Source of the DNA: Alphaproteobacteria bacterium
GTDB lineage: Bacteria > Pseudomonadota > Alphaproteobacteria > WRAU01 > Hepatincolaceae
DNA length: 64,000 nucleotides
Assembly: GCA_009780035.1 (NCBI GenBank)
Contig: WRAU01000001.1
Span: forward strand, 62,001-126,000
Direction: 5' to 3'
Both the position numbers and the translations under genes were made by a program. Shown piece after piece: positions 47,307 through 56,612 of this stretch (position 1 is its first letter; the number at the start of each line of letters is the position of its first letter). The notes beneath the pieces are model-generated. The model was not told the DNA's origin. It searched no databases and was given only the letters and a program-made list of their open reading frames with translations.

Positions 47307-48971
47307 GTGATTAAAAAATTTACATCAATTGAAGAAGTAAGCAATATTGCTAATGACGATGTATTTAAACCTAAAATTACGGTAATCGGTGTTGGCGGTG
47401 CCGGCACTAATGCAGTTAATAATATGATTGATATGGATTTGCAGGGAGTTAAATTCATAGTTATTAACACAGATTCGCAATCTTTAGAGCGATCAATCTG
47501 CTCTAATAAAATCCAAATAGGACCAAAAGTAACCAAAGGGTTAGGAGCAGGATCGCGTCCTGAGATTGGCATTCAAGCGGCTGAGGAATCTACTGAAGAT
47601 ATTAAAAATGCTCTTGACGGCACCAATATGCTGTTTATTACCTGCGGTATGGGCGGCGGAACAGGAACAGGGGCTTCGCAGGTTATTGCTAAAATTGCTA
47701 AGGATATGGGAATTCTTAGTATTGCTTTTATTACAAAACCTTTTGATTTTGAGGGATCGCAAAGATTAGATATTTCATTGCTGGGAGTTGCAGAGTTAGA
47801 AAAAGTAGTTGATGCTTTGGTGGTAATTTCTAATCAAAATCTATTTAGAGTTATTGAACCTAATACCAGCATGATGAATGCGTTTAGGGTTACTGATAGT
47901 GTTTTATATTCTGGGGTTAAAGCAATCACCGATTTATTGATTTCTAACGGCTTGGTAAATTTAGATTTTAACGATATTCGTTCGGTAATTGAAAATACAG
48001 GCAGAACCATGATTGGAGCAGCAGAGGCTAGCGGCGGCGATAGGGCTGAAATTGTTGCAAAGGCAGCCATATTAAATCCGCTTTTAGAAGAAGTTAGCAT
48101 TTGCGGGGCTAAGCGGGCGTTAATTAATATCACCGGCGGTGATGATATGACGCTTTTTGAGATTGACGAAATTATTAATCTTATTAAATTAGAATTATCT
48201 GAAGAGGCTTTTATTAATTTTGGCACGGTGTATGATGAAAATATGACCGATAAAATTAGGGTATCCATAGTAGCAACAGGGCTTGATACTAATTTTAAAC
48301 CTTTAGAGCAAACACCTCCTAAAATAAGCCCAAAGATTCGTATGAAAATTGAAGAAAACGAAGATAATGAAGAAGATGAAGCGAAACCGGTCTATTCTAA
48401 TATTAGAGCAGATAATGTTGAAAGACAAAGACCTCCAAGAAGAACTAGAGTTGATGAAGAACAACCTAGAAGGAAATTAAGACCAGTGTTAGAGGATAGC
48501 GAACCATTAAGAAAACCGCAGGAAAATTTTGAGAAAACTGTCGGGGTAGAGGCTGTTTCAACCTATCAAAAATCTGTAGCTTTTTATAATAATCAAGAAA
48601 ATGAAGAAGATATAGATAGCAATGAAATTGAGGAAGATTTTGAAGAAGATAGATTTGAAGCTGATGATTCTGTTTTTGAGGAAAGAATCAAACAGGAATC
48701 TGCCTCAGATGCTGAGTATGCCAAACAAAAAGTTGATAGGCAGGTTCTTAAAAATGAAGAATTTTTTGAGGAAAATGAAGCCGAAGAAGTTGGGCTTTTT
48801 GAATTAATAGCTAAAAAAAATAAGCATGAAGAAGAAGCTAAAAAAAGAAATAGTTTAAACGAAGAAGAGCTGCTGCAGATTAAAAATAGAGATAAATTTA
48901 TGCAGAAAAATTCCCCTAAAGAAGAGAATTCTTTTTTTGATTTACCATCTTTTTTGAAAAAAAAGAAGTAG
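47307..48971 (+). CDS. ftsZ: Cell division GTPase FtsZ with a long acidic linker
   Basis: 554 residues, clearly longer than the usual 350-400. The tubulin-like core (about residues 20-335) has GAGTNAVNN, GGGTGTG at 116-122 and the T7-loop segment LDFNDIRSVIENTG. A linker of about 200 residues rich in Glu, Asp, Lys and Arg follows. The protein ends with the conserved-type C-terminal peptide FFDLPSFLKKKK, which binds FtsA. GTG start with a strong AGGAGG at 47293-47298. Last gene of the dcw cluster. Confidence 0.97.
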   Translation: MIKKFTSIEEVSNIANDDVFKPKITVIGVGGAGTNAVNNMIDMDLQGVKFIVINTDSQSLERSICSNKIQIGPKVTKGLGAGSRPEIGIQAAEESTEDIKNALDGTNMLFITCGMGGGTGTGASQVIAKIAKDMGILSIAFITKPFDFEGSQRLDISLLGVAELEKVVDALVVISNQNLFRVIEPNTSMMNAFRVTDSVLYSGVKAITDLLISNGLVNLDFNDIRSVIENTGRTMIGAAEASGGDRAEIVAKAAILNPLLEEVSICGAKRALINITGGDDMTLFEIDEIINLIKLELSEEAFINFGTVYDENMTDKIRVSIVATGLDTNFKPLEQTPPKISPKIRMKIEENEDNEEDEAKPVYSNIRADNVERQRPPRRTRVDEEQPRRKLRPVLEDSEPLRKPQENFEKTVGVEAVSTYQKSVAFYNNQENEEDIDSNEIEEDFEEDRFEADDSVFEERIKQESASDAEYAKQKVDRQVLKNEEFFEENEAEEVGLFELIAKKNKHEEEAKKRNSLNEEELLQIKNRDKFMQKNSPKEENSFFDLPSFLKKKK

Positions 48972-49031
48972 GTAATTATAATGAAAGCTATAGATAGCTC
49001 TATAAATTGACCTTGTTCTTATAAGAATCAG

Positions 49032-49058
49032 GATATAGAATTACCTATATCTTTTATT
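49032..49058 (+). terminator. Possible terminator of ftsZ
   Basis: Stem GATATAG (49032-49038) with CTATATC (49045-49051), six-base loop, followed by TTTTATT. The stem is AT-rich and weak. Confidence 0.35.
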
Positions 49059-49106
49059 ATGATTTGTGGGTAGAGAAGTAAGTAAATTTAGCAAAAATAA
49101 AAAAAC

Positions 49107-49137
49107 AACCCTTACAAATACTGATCTTGTAAGGGTT
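49107..49137. terminator. Bidirectional intrinsic terminator (ftsZ/greA)
   Basis: Perfect 11-bp stem AACCCTTACAA (49107-49117) and TTGTAAGGGTT (49127-49137) with a nine-base loop. It is followed on the + strand by ATTTCTTTTATTTTT and on the minus strand by a long T tract. It lies between the convergent ends of ftsZ and greA and can serve both. Confidence 0.85.
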
Positions 49138-49167
49138 ATTTCTTTTATTTTTATGATTACAAAAATT

Positions 49168-49641
49168 TTACTTATAAATAATCTCTAAAATTTCCCAAGA
49201 TTTTGTTGTTTTAGGAGTGGTATTATCAATAACATCACCTTTCATTTTCCCAATTAAAGATTTCCCCAACGGAGAGGTATAAGAAATTAAGCCTTTTTCT
49301 AAATTAGCTTCAAATTCACCTACGATTTGATAGGTTCTTTTATTGCCTTCATCTAAATCTTCTAATAAAACAGTAGCTCCAAACATTACTCTATCGCTGG
49401 TAATTATTTGCGGATCAATAACCTCTGCTCTGCTGATTAAATCGTCTAAATCTTTGATTCGCGCTTCAATAAAAGCCTGCTGTTCACGGGCAGCGTGATA
49501 TTCAGCATTTTCAGATAAATCGCCTAAATCCCTTGCACTTGAAATAGCTTTAATAACATTAGGACGGTCTTCATTTTTTAGTTTATTCCTTTCAGCTTCT
49601 AAAGACTTAAGTCCCTTTAATGTAGTAGGGTATTTTTGCAT
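49168..49641 (-). CDS. greA: Transcription elongation factor GreA
   Basis: 157 residues. The N-terminal coiled coil has the conserved KNEDRPNVIKAISSARDLGDLSENAEYH segment with the acidic tip (D-x-x-E). The C-terminal FKBP-like domain has SYTSPLGKSLIGKMKGD. It stimulates transcript cleavage by backtracked RNA polymerase. Transcribed away from yqeY, sharing a 153-base divergent promoter region. Confidence 0.96.
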   Translation of the reverse strand: MQKYPTTLKGLKSLEAERNKLKNEDRPNVIKAISSARDLGDLSENAEYHAAREQQAFIEARIKDLDDLISRAEVIDPQIITSDRVMFGATVLLEDLDEGNKRTYQIVGEFEANLEKGLISYTSPLGKSLIGKMKGDVIDNTTPKTTKSWEILEIIYK

Positions 49642-49724
49642 TTTTATTAATCCTCACCAAAAATCTATATTTCTTATTATGAACTAGCAATTATAAGCAC
49701 AAATAAATATCTATATCAAAAGAA

Positions 49725-49754
49725 TTGATATAAAAAGAAATTATATGCTATACT
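49725..49754 (+). promoter_or_regulatory. Promoter of yqeY-dnaG-rpoD
   Basis: TTGATA (49725-49730) and TATACT (49749-49754) with 18-base spacing and an extended -10 TGC just before the hexamer. It lies 40 bases upstream of the yqeY start codon. Confidence 0.6.
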
Positions 49755-49794
49755 AAATTTTATAGTAGTATATAAGATTTAAAGGGTTTAGTCA

Positions 49795-50247
49795 ATGATT
49801 AAAGAAACAATTAAAAATGAGATGGTAGTTGCCATGAAAGCTCAGGATAAACCTCGCCTTACCACTATTCGTATGATTCTTGCTAAAATTAAAGATAAAG
49901 AAATAGAGCTGCGGGGAGAGGCATCGGCAGAACTTAATAACAGCATGGTTTTAACATTGATGCAGCAGATGATTAAGCAAAGAATGGATAGCATTACTGA
50001 ATATACTAAAGCCAACCGCCTAGATTTAGCACAGAAAGAAGAAGATGAAATTGTTGTTATAAAATCTTTCATGCCAGCTCCTCTTGCACAGCAAGAAGTT
50101 AATGAAGCTATTAAAGAGGCGATAGCAGAAATTAAAGCAGCAGGTGTTAAAGATACTGGCAAAGTGGTTAATTATCTTAAGGAAAAATACGCAGGCAGAT
50201 TAGATATGGGAGCAGTCTCCGCTAAAATTAAAGAGTTGCTTTCTTAA
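49795..50247 (+). CDS. yqeY: GatB/YqeY domain-containing protein
   Basis: 150 residues of the YqeY family, related to the tRNA-binding tail domain of GatB. Typical marks are RLTTIRMILAKIKDKEIELRG (here PRLTTIRMILAKI) and the C-terminal GKVVNYLKEKYAGRLDMGAVS. The molecular function is not firmly known; a link to tRNA-dependent amidation or damage response has been suggested for the family. AAGGG precedes the ATG. First gene of the conserved yqeY-dnaG-rpoD unit. Confidence 0.92.
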   Translation: MIKETIKNEMVVAMKAQDKPRLTTIRMILAKIKDKEIELRGEASAELNNSMVLTLMQQMIKQRMDSITEYTKANRLDLAQKEEDEIVVIKSFMPAPLAQQEVNEAIKEAIAEIKAAGVKDTGKVVNYLKEKYAGRLDMGAVSAKIKELLS

Positions 50248-50274
50248 GAAAACAACTATATAAGATATTTTAAT

Positions 50275-52068
50275 ATGCAAGATTTTTTAAATCAGCTGCG
50301 GGACGCCGTTTCTATCGTTGATGTGGTGCAAGAAAAAGTTTCGCTCAGCAAAAAAGGCAGAGAGTATATGGGATTATGCCCGTTTCATGGAGAGAAAACG
50401 CCGTCTTTTTATGTAAACCCGCAGAAAGGTTTTTATTATTGTTTTGGCTGCGGAGCTAAGGGAAATATTTTTACTTTCTATCAAGAAATTTATGGCATGA
50501 GTTTTGCAGAAGCCCTTAAGGCTTTAGCAGATAAAGCAGGTTTGGCTATTCCCAAAAAACTTAATTTAGCAGAAGCATTTAAAGAAGATGCCCGCAAGAA
50601 AACCTTAATTAATATATCAACAATAGCAAGAGATTATTTTACTAAGAATCTTTTTGCTTCTGAGGGCAGCAAGGCGCTTTCTTACTTAAAAAACCGCGGA
50701 TTGTCTCTTGATACTATTAAACAGTTCAATTTAGGCTTTAGCTTTAATGACAGCAAACTGCTATGGGATTTCTTAGAAAAAGAAGGCATTCATGATGAAG
50801 ATATTCTTGAGGTGGGCTTAAAAAATCATAATCAAAAAGGAGAACTATACGATTTTTTTAGGAATCGGGTAATTTTTCCCATACATGATAATCTTGGCAA
50901 ATGCATCGCTTTTGGCGGACGCGGTATGGGTGATGAAATACCTAAATATCTTAACTCTAAAGAAAGTTATATTTTTCATAAGAAAAGCACTCTTTATAAT
51001 CTGCATCTAGCTTTGCAGAATCTCAAAAATAACCATTTAATTATGGTTGAGGGGTATATGGATGTTATTGCCTTGTTTAATGGCGGTTTTAAAACTGCCG
51101 TAGCCGGCTTAGGAACTTCTATAACCATTGAGCATCTTAATATTATTAATAAATATGATAAATCGCCGATTTTCTGCATGGATGGCGATACCGCAGGAAT
51201 AAAGGCAACCAGCCGCATTATATACTTATATCTTAATATTTTAGAAATTGGCATGAATCCAAGATTTGTAATTTTAGAAAATGGCGAAGATCCAGATAGT
51301 TATATTTTAAAGAATGGTCAGCATAAATTTCAAGAGCTCCTAGATAATTCTGCTAGTTTATCACAGACCTTATGGAGCTTAATAACACAGGGTGTGGATT
51401 TAGCACTACCGGAAATTGCGATGAGTGTTTTAAAAGAGCTGCAGACAAATGTATATAAAATTAAAGATAAACAGCTGCGGGAAAGGTTTTTATCTTTTTT
51501 TAAAAATAAAATATATAACTATGGCGAAAATAATAATTCCATACTATATAAGAATAAGCAGAATGAGCAGGAGAATGTGCCATCAGCTAGGGTGGATTAT
51601 TCCGCTCAAAGAGATGCAATTTTAATAGCTTGCGTTTTATGCTATCCTGAAATATTATACGATGTTGAAGAGAAACTGGGGCTATGTCAGTTTGAAAATA
51701 CTACCCTGAATAGAATAAAAGATGCCCTTTTGGCAGATATTAATAATGCAGGCTCTATTTTAGAAAGTTTGCAGAATGAATGCAATTATGTTTTTAGTCA
51801 AAGCTCTGTAGAGCTGAAATTGCCAAACATAACTAGCAAAGAAAATGCGCTGAGCATTTTTCTTGAAGGCTATAACTTAATATTAAAAGAAAATTTATTG
51901 CAGGAAAAGCAGCTTATTATTCAAAAAATTAAGGAATTAGGTGCGCAGCTTAATCGTGAAGACAGCGACACTACACAAATAACGCATAAAATACAAATTT
52001 TAATGCAGCAGCAAATAGAAATATCTAAACACATTGATACTTTGATTAAAGGAAAAATTGATGGCTAA
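50275..52068 (+). CDS. dnaG: DNA primase
   Basis: 597 residues. The N-terminal CHC2 zinc ribbon has Cys35, His38, Cys56 and Cys59 in [11 protein letters not shown] and CFGCGAKG. The TOPRIM core contains [11 protein letters not shown] and the acidic segment [14 protein letters not shown]-terminal helical domain binds the replicative helicase. It makes RNA primers at the fork. It overlaps rpoD by eight bases. Confidence 0.97.
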   Translation: MQDFLNQLRDAVSIVDVVQEKVSLSKKGREYMGLCPFHGEKTPSFYVNPQKGFYYCFGCGAKGNIFTFYQEIYGMSFAEALKALADKAGLAIPKKLNLAEAFKEDARKKTLINISTIARDYFTKNLFASEGSKALSYLKNRGLSLDTIKQFNLGFSFNDSKLLWDFLEKEGIHDEDILEVGLKNHNQKGELYDFFRNRVIFPIHDNLGKCIAFGGRGMGDEIPKYLNSKESYIFHKKSTLYNLHLALQNLKNNHLIMVEGYMDVIALFNGGFKTAVAGLGTSITIEHLNIINKYDKSPIFCMDGDTAGIKATSRIIYLYLNILEIGMNPRFVILENGEDPDSYILKNGQHKFQELLDNSASLSQTLWSLITQGVDLALPEIAMSVLKELQTNVYKIKDKQLRERFLSFFKNKIYNYGENNNSILYKNKQNEQENVPSARVDYSAQRDAILIACVLCYPEILYDVEEKLGLCQFENTTLNRIKDALLADINNAGSILESLQNECNYVFSQSSVELKLPNITSKENALSIFLEGYNLILKENLLQEKQLIIQKIKELGAQLNREDSDTTQITHKIQILMQQQIEISKHIDTLIKGKIDG

Positions 52069-54175
52069 AGAAAAAAATACCAAAACCTCTAACTCTAAAA
52101 ATATTAAAAAGTCAAAGGAATTGGCAAAAAAAGCAGCAAAACCGGCAGCAGATAAAAAATCTTCGGTTAAACAGTCTGTTAAGCTAAAACCCTTAAATGA
52201 TAAAACTAAAACCGAGAATAAAGCTGAGGCGGCTTCTGCTAAAAAATCTTTTTCGGCAGCAGAAAAATCTGAGTTTATTGAAAAAGTTGCCAAAGTTTCT
52301 AAGCAGAAAGGCTATGTTACATACGATGATATTAATAATTCTTTAGCTGAGAATAAACTTAGCGATGTTGATATGGAAGATACTCTTAATATTTTAACGG
52401 ATATGAATATTGATATTTCCGAGAAAAGTTATGATGAATACGAAGGCGGTGAGTTTATACAGCCGGTTGCTGAAAAAGAAAAAACTGAAGAAGTTGAAAT
52501 AACTTATAGCCGCACAGATAATCCTGTTAAGTTATACTATAAAGATATTACCTCTATTTCTAAAAGGCTTACCAAAGAAGGTGAAATTGCGATTGCTAAA
52601 CGCATTGAAGCCGGCAGAAATTTAGTAATGGAGGGCATTTGCGAAGATCCTTTAACTTATGAATTTATTAAAGACTGGCATAGCAAGTATGAGCTTGAGC
52701 AGGCTTATATTAGAAATCTTATAGATTGGCAGCTGTTTTGGAATGATAATGAAGATACTTTTGGTAAAATTGAGGATATAAAAGAAGAACTTTCAAAAAA
52801 ATTCCGGGAAACTCTTAATGATAATCATGAAATTGATATAGAAGGCGAACATGAAAAAGAAGCAGAGCATGAAGACATTCTTGAAACAGAAGAATCTTTA
52901 GAAGATACTGAAAATCCGCCGGAAGTTAGCCTTTCTTTAATTGAGGCTTATATTCAGCCGAAGTTCATGGAAATTATGAAAAAACTTATGGAAACCCATG
53001 AGAAAATCCAAGAAGAACAAAAGAAATTTATGGATTCTTATTTAAAAACTGGAATTTTAGAAAGCGCGCCTCGTGTGGAAAAACTTTTGCAGAAAAGAAG
53101 AGAGCTTGTAAAAAAGGTATTTTTAAATTCTAATACTATCAATAAAATCATTAATAAAACTAGATCTGAATATAATGATATTATTGCCAATGAAAATAGA
53201 ATACTTAAACTGCTTATGGAAACCAATCTAAAAAGAGAAGAAATTTTAGAATTAATTCCTATTATGCTGCTGAATAATGGCTTAGAAATTGTGGCTAAAA
53301 AGAAATCACAGGTTGTTAAAACTATTAACAATTATGGAGAATTCTTAGATAAATACATCGCTGAACTTAAAAAAATTGGCGCAAATTACCATATTGATGT
53401 TAATAGATTTAAAAGCATTGTTAGAATCATTGAAAAAGGTGAAAAGCATAAAAATATTGCTAAGCAAGAAATGATTGAAGGAAATTTGCGTCTAGTTATA
53501 TCTATTGCTAATAAATATTTTAATCGCGGGCTGCAGCGGAGCGATCTTATTCAAGAAGGCAATATTGGCTTAATGCGTGCAGTGCATAAGTTTGACTATA
53601 AACGGGGTCATAAATTTTCAACCTATGCTACATGGTGGATTCGCCAGTCTATTACTCGTGCTATTGCCGATCAAAGCCGCACTATTAGAATTCCTGTGCA
53701 TATGATTGAAACTATCAATAAGGTGGTAAAAACTTCAAACCAGCTGGCGCAAGATTTTGGCAAAGAGGCAATTCCTGAGGAAATTGCCGATAAGCTGAAT
53801 TTATCGGTAGATAAAGTTAGAAAAGTTCTGCGTATTGCCAAAGAACCGGTGAGCTTAGAAACTCCAGTAAGCGATGATGATAGTTTCTTGGGTGACTTCT
53901 TAGAAGATAAAAAAGCCGTGCAGCCTATTGATATGGCAATCCATTCAGACTTAAAGCGGTCTATTAATCAGATTTTATCTACTCTTACTCCAAGAGAAGA
54001 ACGAGTTTTAAGAATGCGGTTTGGATTAGGAACGAATTCAGATAATACTTTAGAAGAAGTGGGCAAACAGTTTACTGTAACCCGTGAGCGTATTCGTCAA
54101 ATAGAAGCAAAGGCTTTGCGTAAATTAAAACATCCAAGCCGCTCTCGCAAATTAAAAAGTTTCTTGGATTTTTGA
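52061..54175 (+). CDS. rpoD: RNA polymerase primary sigma factor (sigma-70)
   Basis: 704 residues. A lysine-rich N-terminus and region 1.1 are followed by region 1.2 ([13 protein letters not shown]). A long acidic non-conserved region (about 220-450) precedes regions 2.1-2.4, including [18 protein letters not shown] and [11 protein letters not shown]. Region 4.2 has [21 protein letters not shown]. It directs housekeeping transcription. The ATG at 52061 is chosen because AAAGGA lies seven bases upstream; a TTG one codon earlier is in frame. Overlaps the end of dnaG. Confidence 0.97.
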   Translation: MAKEKNTKTSNSKNIKKSKELAKKAAKPAADKKSSVKQSVKLKPLNDKTKTENKAEAASAKKSFSAAEKSEFIEKVAKVSKQKGYVTYDDINNSLAENKLSDVDMEDTLNILTDMNIDISEKSYDEYEGGEFIQPVAEKEKTEEVEITYSRTDNPVKLYYKDITSISKRLTKEGEIAIAKRIEAGRNLVMEGICEDPLTYEFIKDWHSKYELEQAYIRNLIDWQLFWNDNEDTFGKIEDIKEELSKKFRETLNDNHEIDIEGEHEKEAEHEDILETEESLEDTENPPEVSLSLIEAYIQPKFMEIMKKLMETHEKIQEEQKKFMDSYLKTGILESAPRVEKLLQKRRELVKKVFLNSNTINKIINKTRSEYNDIIANENRILKLLMETNLKREEILELIPIMLLNNGLEIVAKKKSQVVKTINNYGEFLDKYIAELKKIGANYHIDVNRFKSIVRIIEKGEKHKNIAKQEMIEGNLRLVISIANKYFNRGLQRSDLIQEGNIGLMRAVHKFDYKRGHKFSTYATWWIRQSITRAIADQSRTIRIPVHMIETINKVVKTSNQLAQDFGKEAIPEEIADKLNLSVDKVRKVLRIAKEPVSLETPVSDDDSFLGDFLEDKKAVQPIDMAIHSDLKRSINQILSTLTPREERVLRMRFGLGTNSDNTLEEVGKQFTVTRERIRQIEAKALRKLKHPSRSRKLKSFLDF

Positions 54176-54285
54176 TGTATTTTTAAAGTATTAAGTTAAA
54201 TACTATATTTACTTAATATATTGATAATTTTTCACTTGCCAATATGTTAAATATTTAGTAATATAATAAAGTCATTTTATGGAAT

Positions 54286-54362
54286 GGGTTTGTAGCTCAG
54301 TTGGTTAGAGCTCCCCGCTCATAACGGGGCGGTCGTAGGTTCGAGTCCTACCGGACCCACCA
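54286..54362 (+). tRNA. tRNA with CAU anticodon (tRNA-Met elongator or tRNA-Ile2)
   Basis: 77 bases with encoded CCA (54360-54362). The acceptor GGGTTTG pairs with CGGACCC, and the D arm is GCTCAGTTGGTTAGAGC. The anticodon stem CCCCG/CGGGG encloses CTCATAA (anticodon CAT), and the T arm GTAGG-TTCGAGT-CCTAC is intact. The variable region GGTCG is reminiscent of bacterial tRNA-Ile(CAU), whose C34 is modified to lysidine, but elongator tRNA-Met cannot be excluded. Confidence 0.95.
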
Positions 54363-54392
54363 TGCCATTAAAAAATCTGCAGAATATTTATT

Positions 54393-54992
54393 ATGGATTT
54401 TAATCTCAAGCAAGAATTTAACCGCAAACTTATCCATCTTAGCTCAAGCATATATCCTATTGCTTATATATTTTTATCTAAAAATATTATGGCTGCTATT
54501 GTAGCCATATTGTTTCTAGCTGTTTTTCTTTGGGATTGCTGCCGCATACGCGGATATAATTTCAGAATCATTACAATTTTCAGTAGTTTTGTTAGAGAAA
54601 AAGAATCTAAAAGATTTATCGGCGCTACATATTTTCTAGCGGCAATTTTATTAGTTGTTGTTATCTTTCCTAAATATATTGCCATAGTAAGCATGTTTGT
54701 TTTAATTTTTTGCGATACTGCGGCTGCTTTAATTGGCAAAACCTTTGGTAAAAATAAAATCAAAGGAACGCATAAATCGCTGGAAGGATTTATTGCTTTT
54801 ATTATCACAGGCTTAGTTATTATGATAATTTATCTGCAGTTAAGGAATATTGCCGATATTAACTCATATTTATTAGCTTTTTTAGCAGTATTTATTACTG
54901 GAATGGTAGAGCTGTTTTCTGATAATTTCAAAATTGATGATAATCTTTCCATTACTCTTGCCATGTCTATTTGCCTATATTTTTTCCTGTAG
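54393..54992 (+). CDS. CTP-dependent dolichol/polyprenol kinase-like membrane protein
   Basis: 199 residues, about six membrane segments. The conserved block FCDTAAALIGKTFGKNKI followed by GTHKSLEG matches the SEC59/VTE5/CdsA-like family that phosphorylates polyprenols, phytol or dolichol with CTP. The substrate here is unknown; recycling of an isoprenoid alcohol is plausible. It is followed four bases later by the phosphoethanolamine transferase-like gene, so both probably form one envelope-related transcript. Confidence 0.78.
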   Translation: MDFNLKQEFNRKLIHLSSSIYPIAYIFLSKNIMAAIVAILFLAVFLWDCCRIRGYNFRIITIFSSFVREKESKRFIGATYFLAAILLVVVIFPKYIAIVSMFVLIFCDTAAALIGKTFGKNKIKGTHKSLEGFIAFIITGLVIMIIYLQLRNIADINSYLLAFLAVFITGMVELFSDNFKIDDNLSITLAMSICLYFFL

Positions 54993-54995
54993 TTA

Positions 54996-56609
54996 ATGCC
55001 CATGAAGAAAATATCTCTTAGCAGCCCTTTTTATGTTTTGTATTTTTCCATATTTTTAGTATTATTCTATGCGCTTCCTAGTGTTATGTTAAAATTAAAT
55101 AATAATGTAGCGGGGGGATTCTCTATTTATGCTTCCGTTAAAAATATTGCGGCTGAATTGCTATTAAGCATAATTTTTGTTGCATTAATTATTTACTTAT
55201 TCTCTTTTTCTAAGATACTGCTGAAGGCTGTTGTAATTTTTTTTATCAGCTTCTCTGCAATTTTATCATATTATGTTTTTTTTAATCATGTCCGCATTGA
55301 TGAATTCTTTATTGCTACACTGGCTGAAGTTCCGTTTAGCGATGCTGGCGAAGCTGTATCTTGGCAGATTTTTCTTTACTTTTTAGTGTTTGGATTAATC
55401 CCAATGTATTTTTGGGTGCATGCAGTTAAAATAAAATATTATGGCAGCAGTTTTTTTTCTAAAACTTTCAAATATTTCTTAGCATTGCTGGCAGTTATAG
55501 CTGTTTTATGCAGCCTTTTGGTTTTTTCATATCTTTTAAATAAAGATTTATATGCAGCAGAAAGGAATCATTATCGGCTTAGAACCTCGCTTAGCATTTA
55601 TATGCCGCTTAATTATGTAGCAGGATTATACCAGTATTTTTTCCAGCTAAGACCAAGCACTCAGTATAATAGTATTAATATTGCAGAAAAATATCCTTTT
55701 GCTTTTTACGATGAGGCTTTTAAAAATAATAACTACACGGTAATTTTGGTGCTAGGAGAAAGTGCACGGGCAGCTAATCAGCAGCTTAATGGTTATTTCC
55801 GTAAAACTAATCCTAATTTGTCTGGCAAGGAAAATCTTGTTAATTTTAGCAATATGACTTCTTGCAATACTTACACGGTTTATAGCGTAAATTGTATGCT
55901 AAGCCGTAAAAAGCGGGTTGATTTCCATTTAGATACCAGTGAAAGCAATCTTATAAGTGTTTTTAAATCTTTAGGGTTTAAAACTTATTATTTTTCTAGC
56001 CAACCGCTTTATAATGAAACTTCCCTTGCCTATTTTTTAGCGGCAGACGCTGATGTAAAGGTTTTTGCCAATCAAGTGCGGTCGGTAATTCCTTCTAATA
56101 CGAATATTTATGATGAATATCTTTTAGACTTTGTAAAAGAAGTAAAGAATGATAATCAAAAAAAATTAATTATTGTGCACTTAATGACTTCGCATACTCC
56201 CTATGAAAAAAGATACCCTAAGGAGTTTGAGGTTTTTAAGTCGCCAACGATAGTAGATTATTATGATAATTCTTTAGTTTATACTGATTATATTCTGTCT
56301 GAATTAATGGATATGTTTAAAGATAAACGAGCATTTCTTTTCTTTGCTTCCGATCATGGCGAAAGTTTAGGTGAAAATGGCATTTATCTGCATGCAGCCG
56401 ATTTTGCTACTGCTCCAAAAGAACAAACTCACATTTTTTCTTTTGTTTGGGTATCGCAATCCATGAAAGAATTATTGGGCAGTAAGTTTAATAAAATTAA
56501 AACTTATAAGCATGCAGAGCTATCCCACGATAACCTTTTTCCAACAATGTTTGATTGTTTAGGAATACAATCAAGCGTTGTTGATAAAAAGCTAAGTTTG
56601 TGCCGCTAG
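54996..56609 (+). CDS. Phosphoethanolamine transferase (EptA/MCR-type, sulfatase fold)
   Basis: 537 residues with five N-terminal membrane segments (to about residue 180) and a periplasmic alkaline-phosphatase-like domain. The metal-binding LGESARAANQQLNGYFRKT is followed by the nucleophile Thr294 in SCNTYTVYSVNC, flanked by Cys290 and Cys300 as in EptA/MCR. DHGESLGENG and a late HAADFATAP-type segment supply the other ligands. It would add phosphoethanolamine to lipid A or another glycan. The ATG at 55002 is an alternative start. Confidence 0.88.
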   Translation: MPMKKISLSSPFYVLYFSIFLVLFYALPSVMLKLNNNVAGGFSIYASVKNIAAELLLSIIFVALIIYLFSFSKILLKAVVIFFISFSAILSYYVFFNHVRIDEFFIATLAEVPFSDAGEAVSWQIFLYFLVFGLIPMYFWVHAVKIKYYGSSFFSKTFKYFLALLAVIAVLCSLLVFSYLLNKDLYAAERNHYRLRTSLSIYMPLNYVAGLYQYFFQLRPSTQYNSINIAEKYPFAFYDEAFKNNNYTVILVLGESARAANQQLNGYFRKTNPNLSGKENLVNFSNMTSCNTYTVYSVNCMLSRKKRVDFHLDTSESNLISVFKSLGFKTYYFSSQPLYNETSLAYFLAADADVKVFANQVRSVIPSNTNIYDEYLLDFVKEVKNDNQKKLIIVHLMTSHTPYEKRYPKEFEVFKSPTIVDYYDNSLVYTDYILSELMDMFKDKRAFLFFASDHGESLGENGIYLHAADFATAPKEQTHIFSFVWVSQSMKELLGSKFNKIKTYKHAELSHDNLFPTMFDCLGIQSSVVDKKLSLCR

Positions 56610-56612
56610 AGT

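Noticed and set aside
48981-49010. Nine-codon frame after ftsZ
   Set aside because: Too short, no ribosome site of note, and overlaps hairpin-forming sequence.
54236-54267. Promoter for the CAU tRNA (TTGCCA and TATAAT)
   Set aside because: The -10 box is good, but the spacing is 20 bases, too long for confidence.
54996-56609. Mobile colistin-resistance gene (mcr)
   Set aside because: The fold and active site are shared with all EptA-type enzymes, composition matches the chromosome, and no mobile element is nearby; a chromosomal transferase is the simpler reading.
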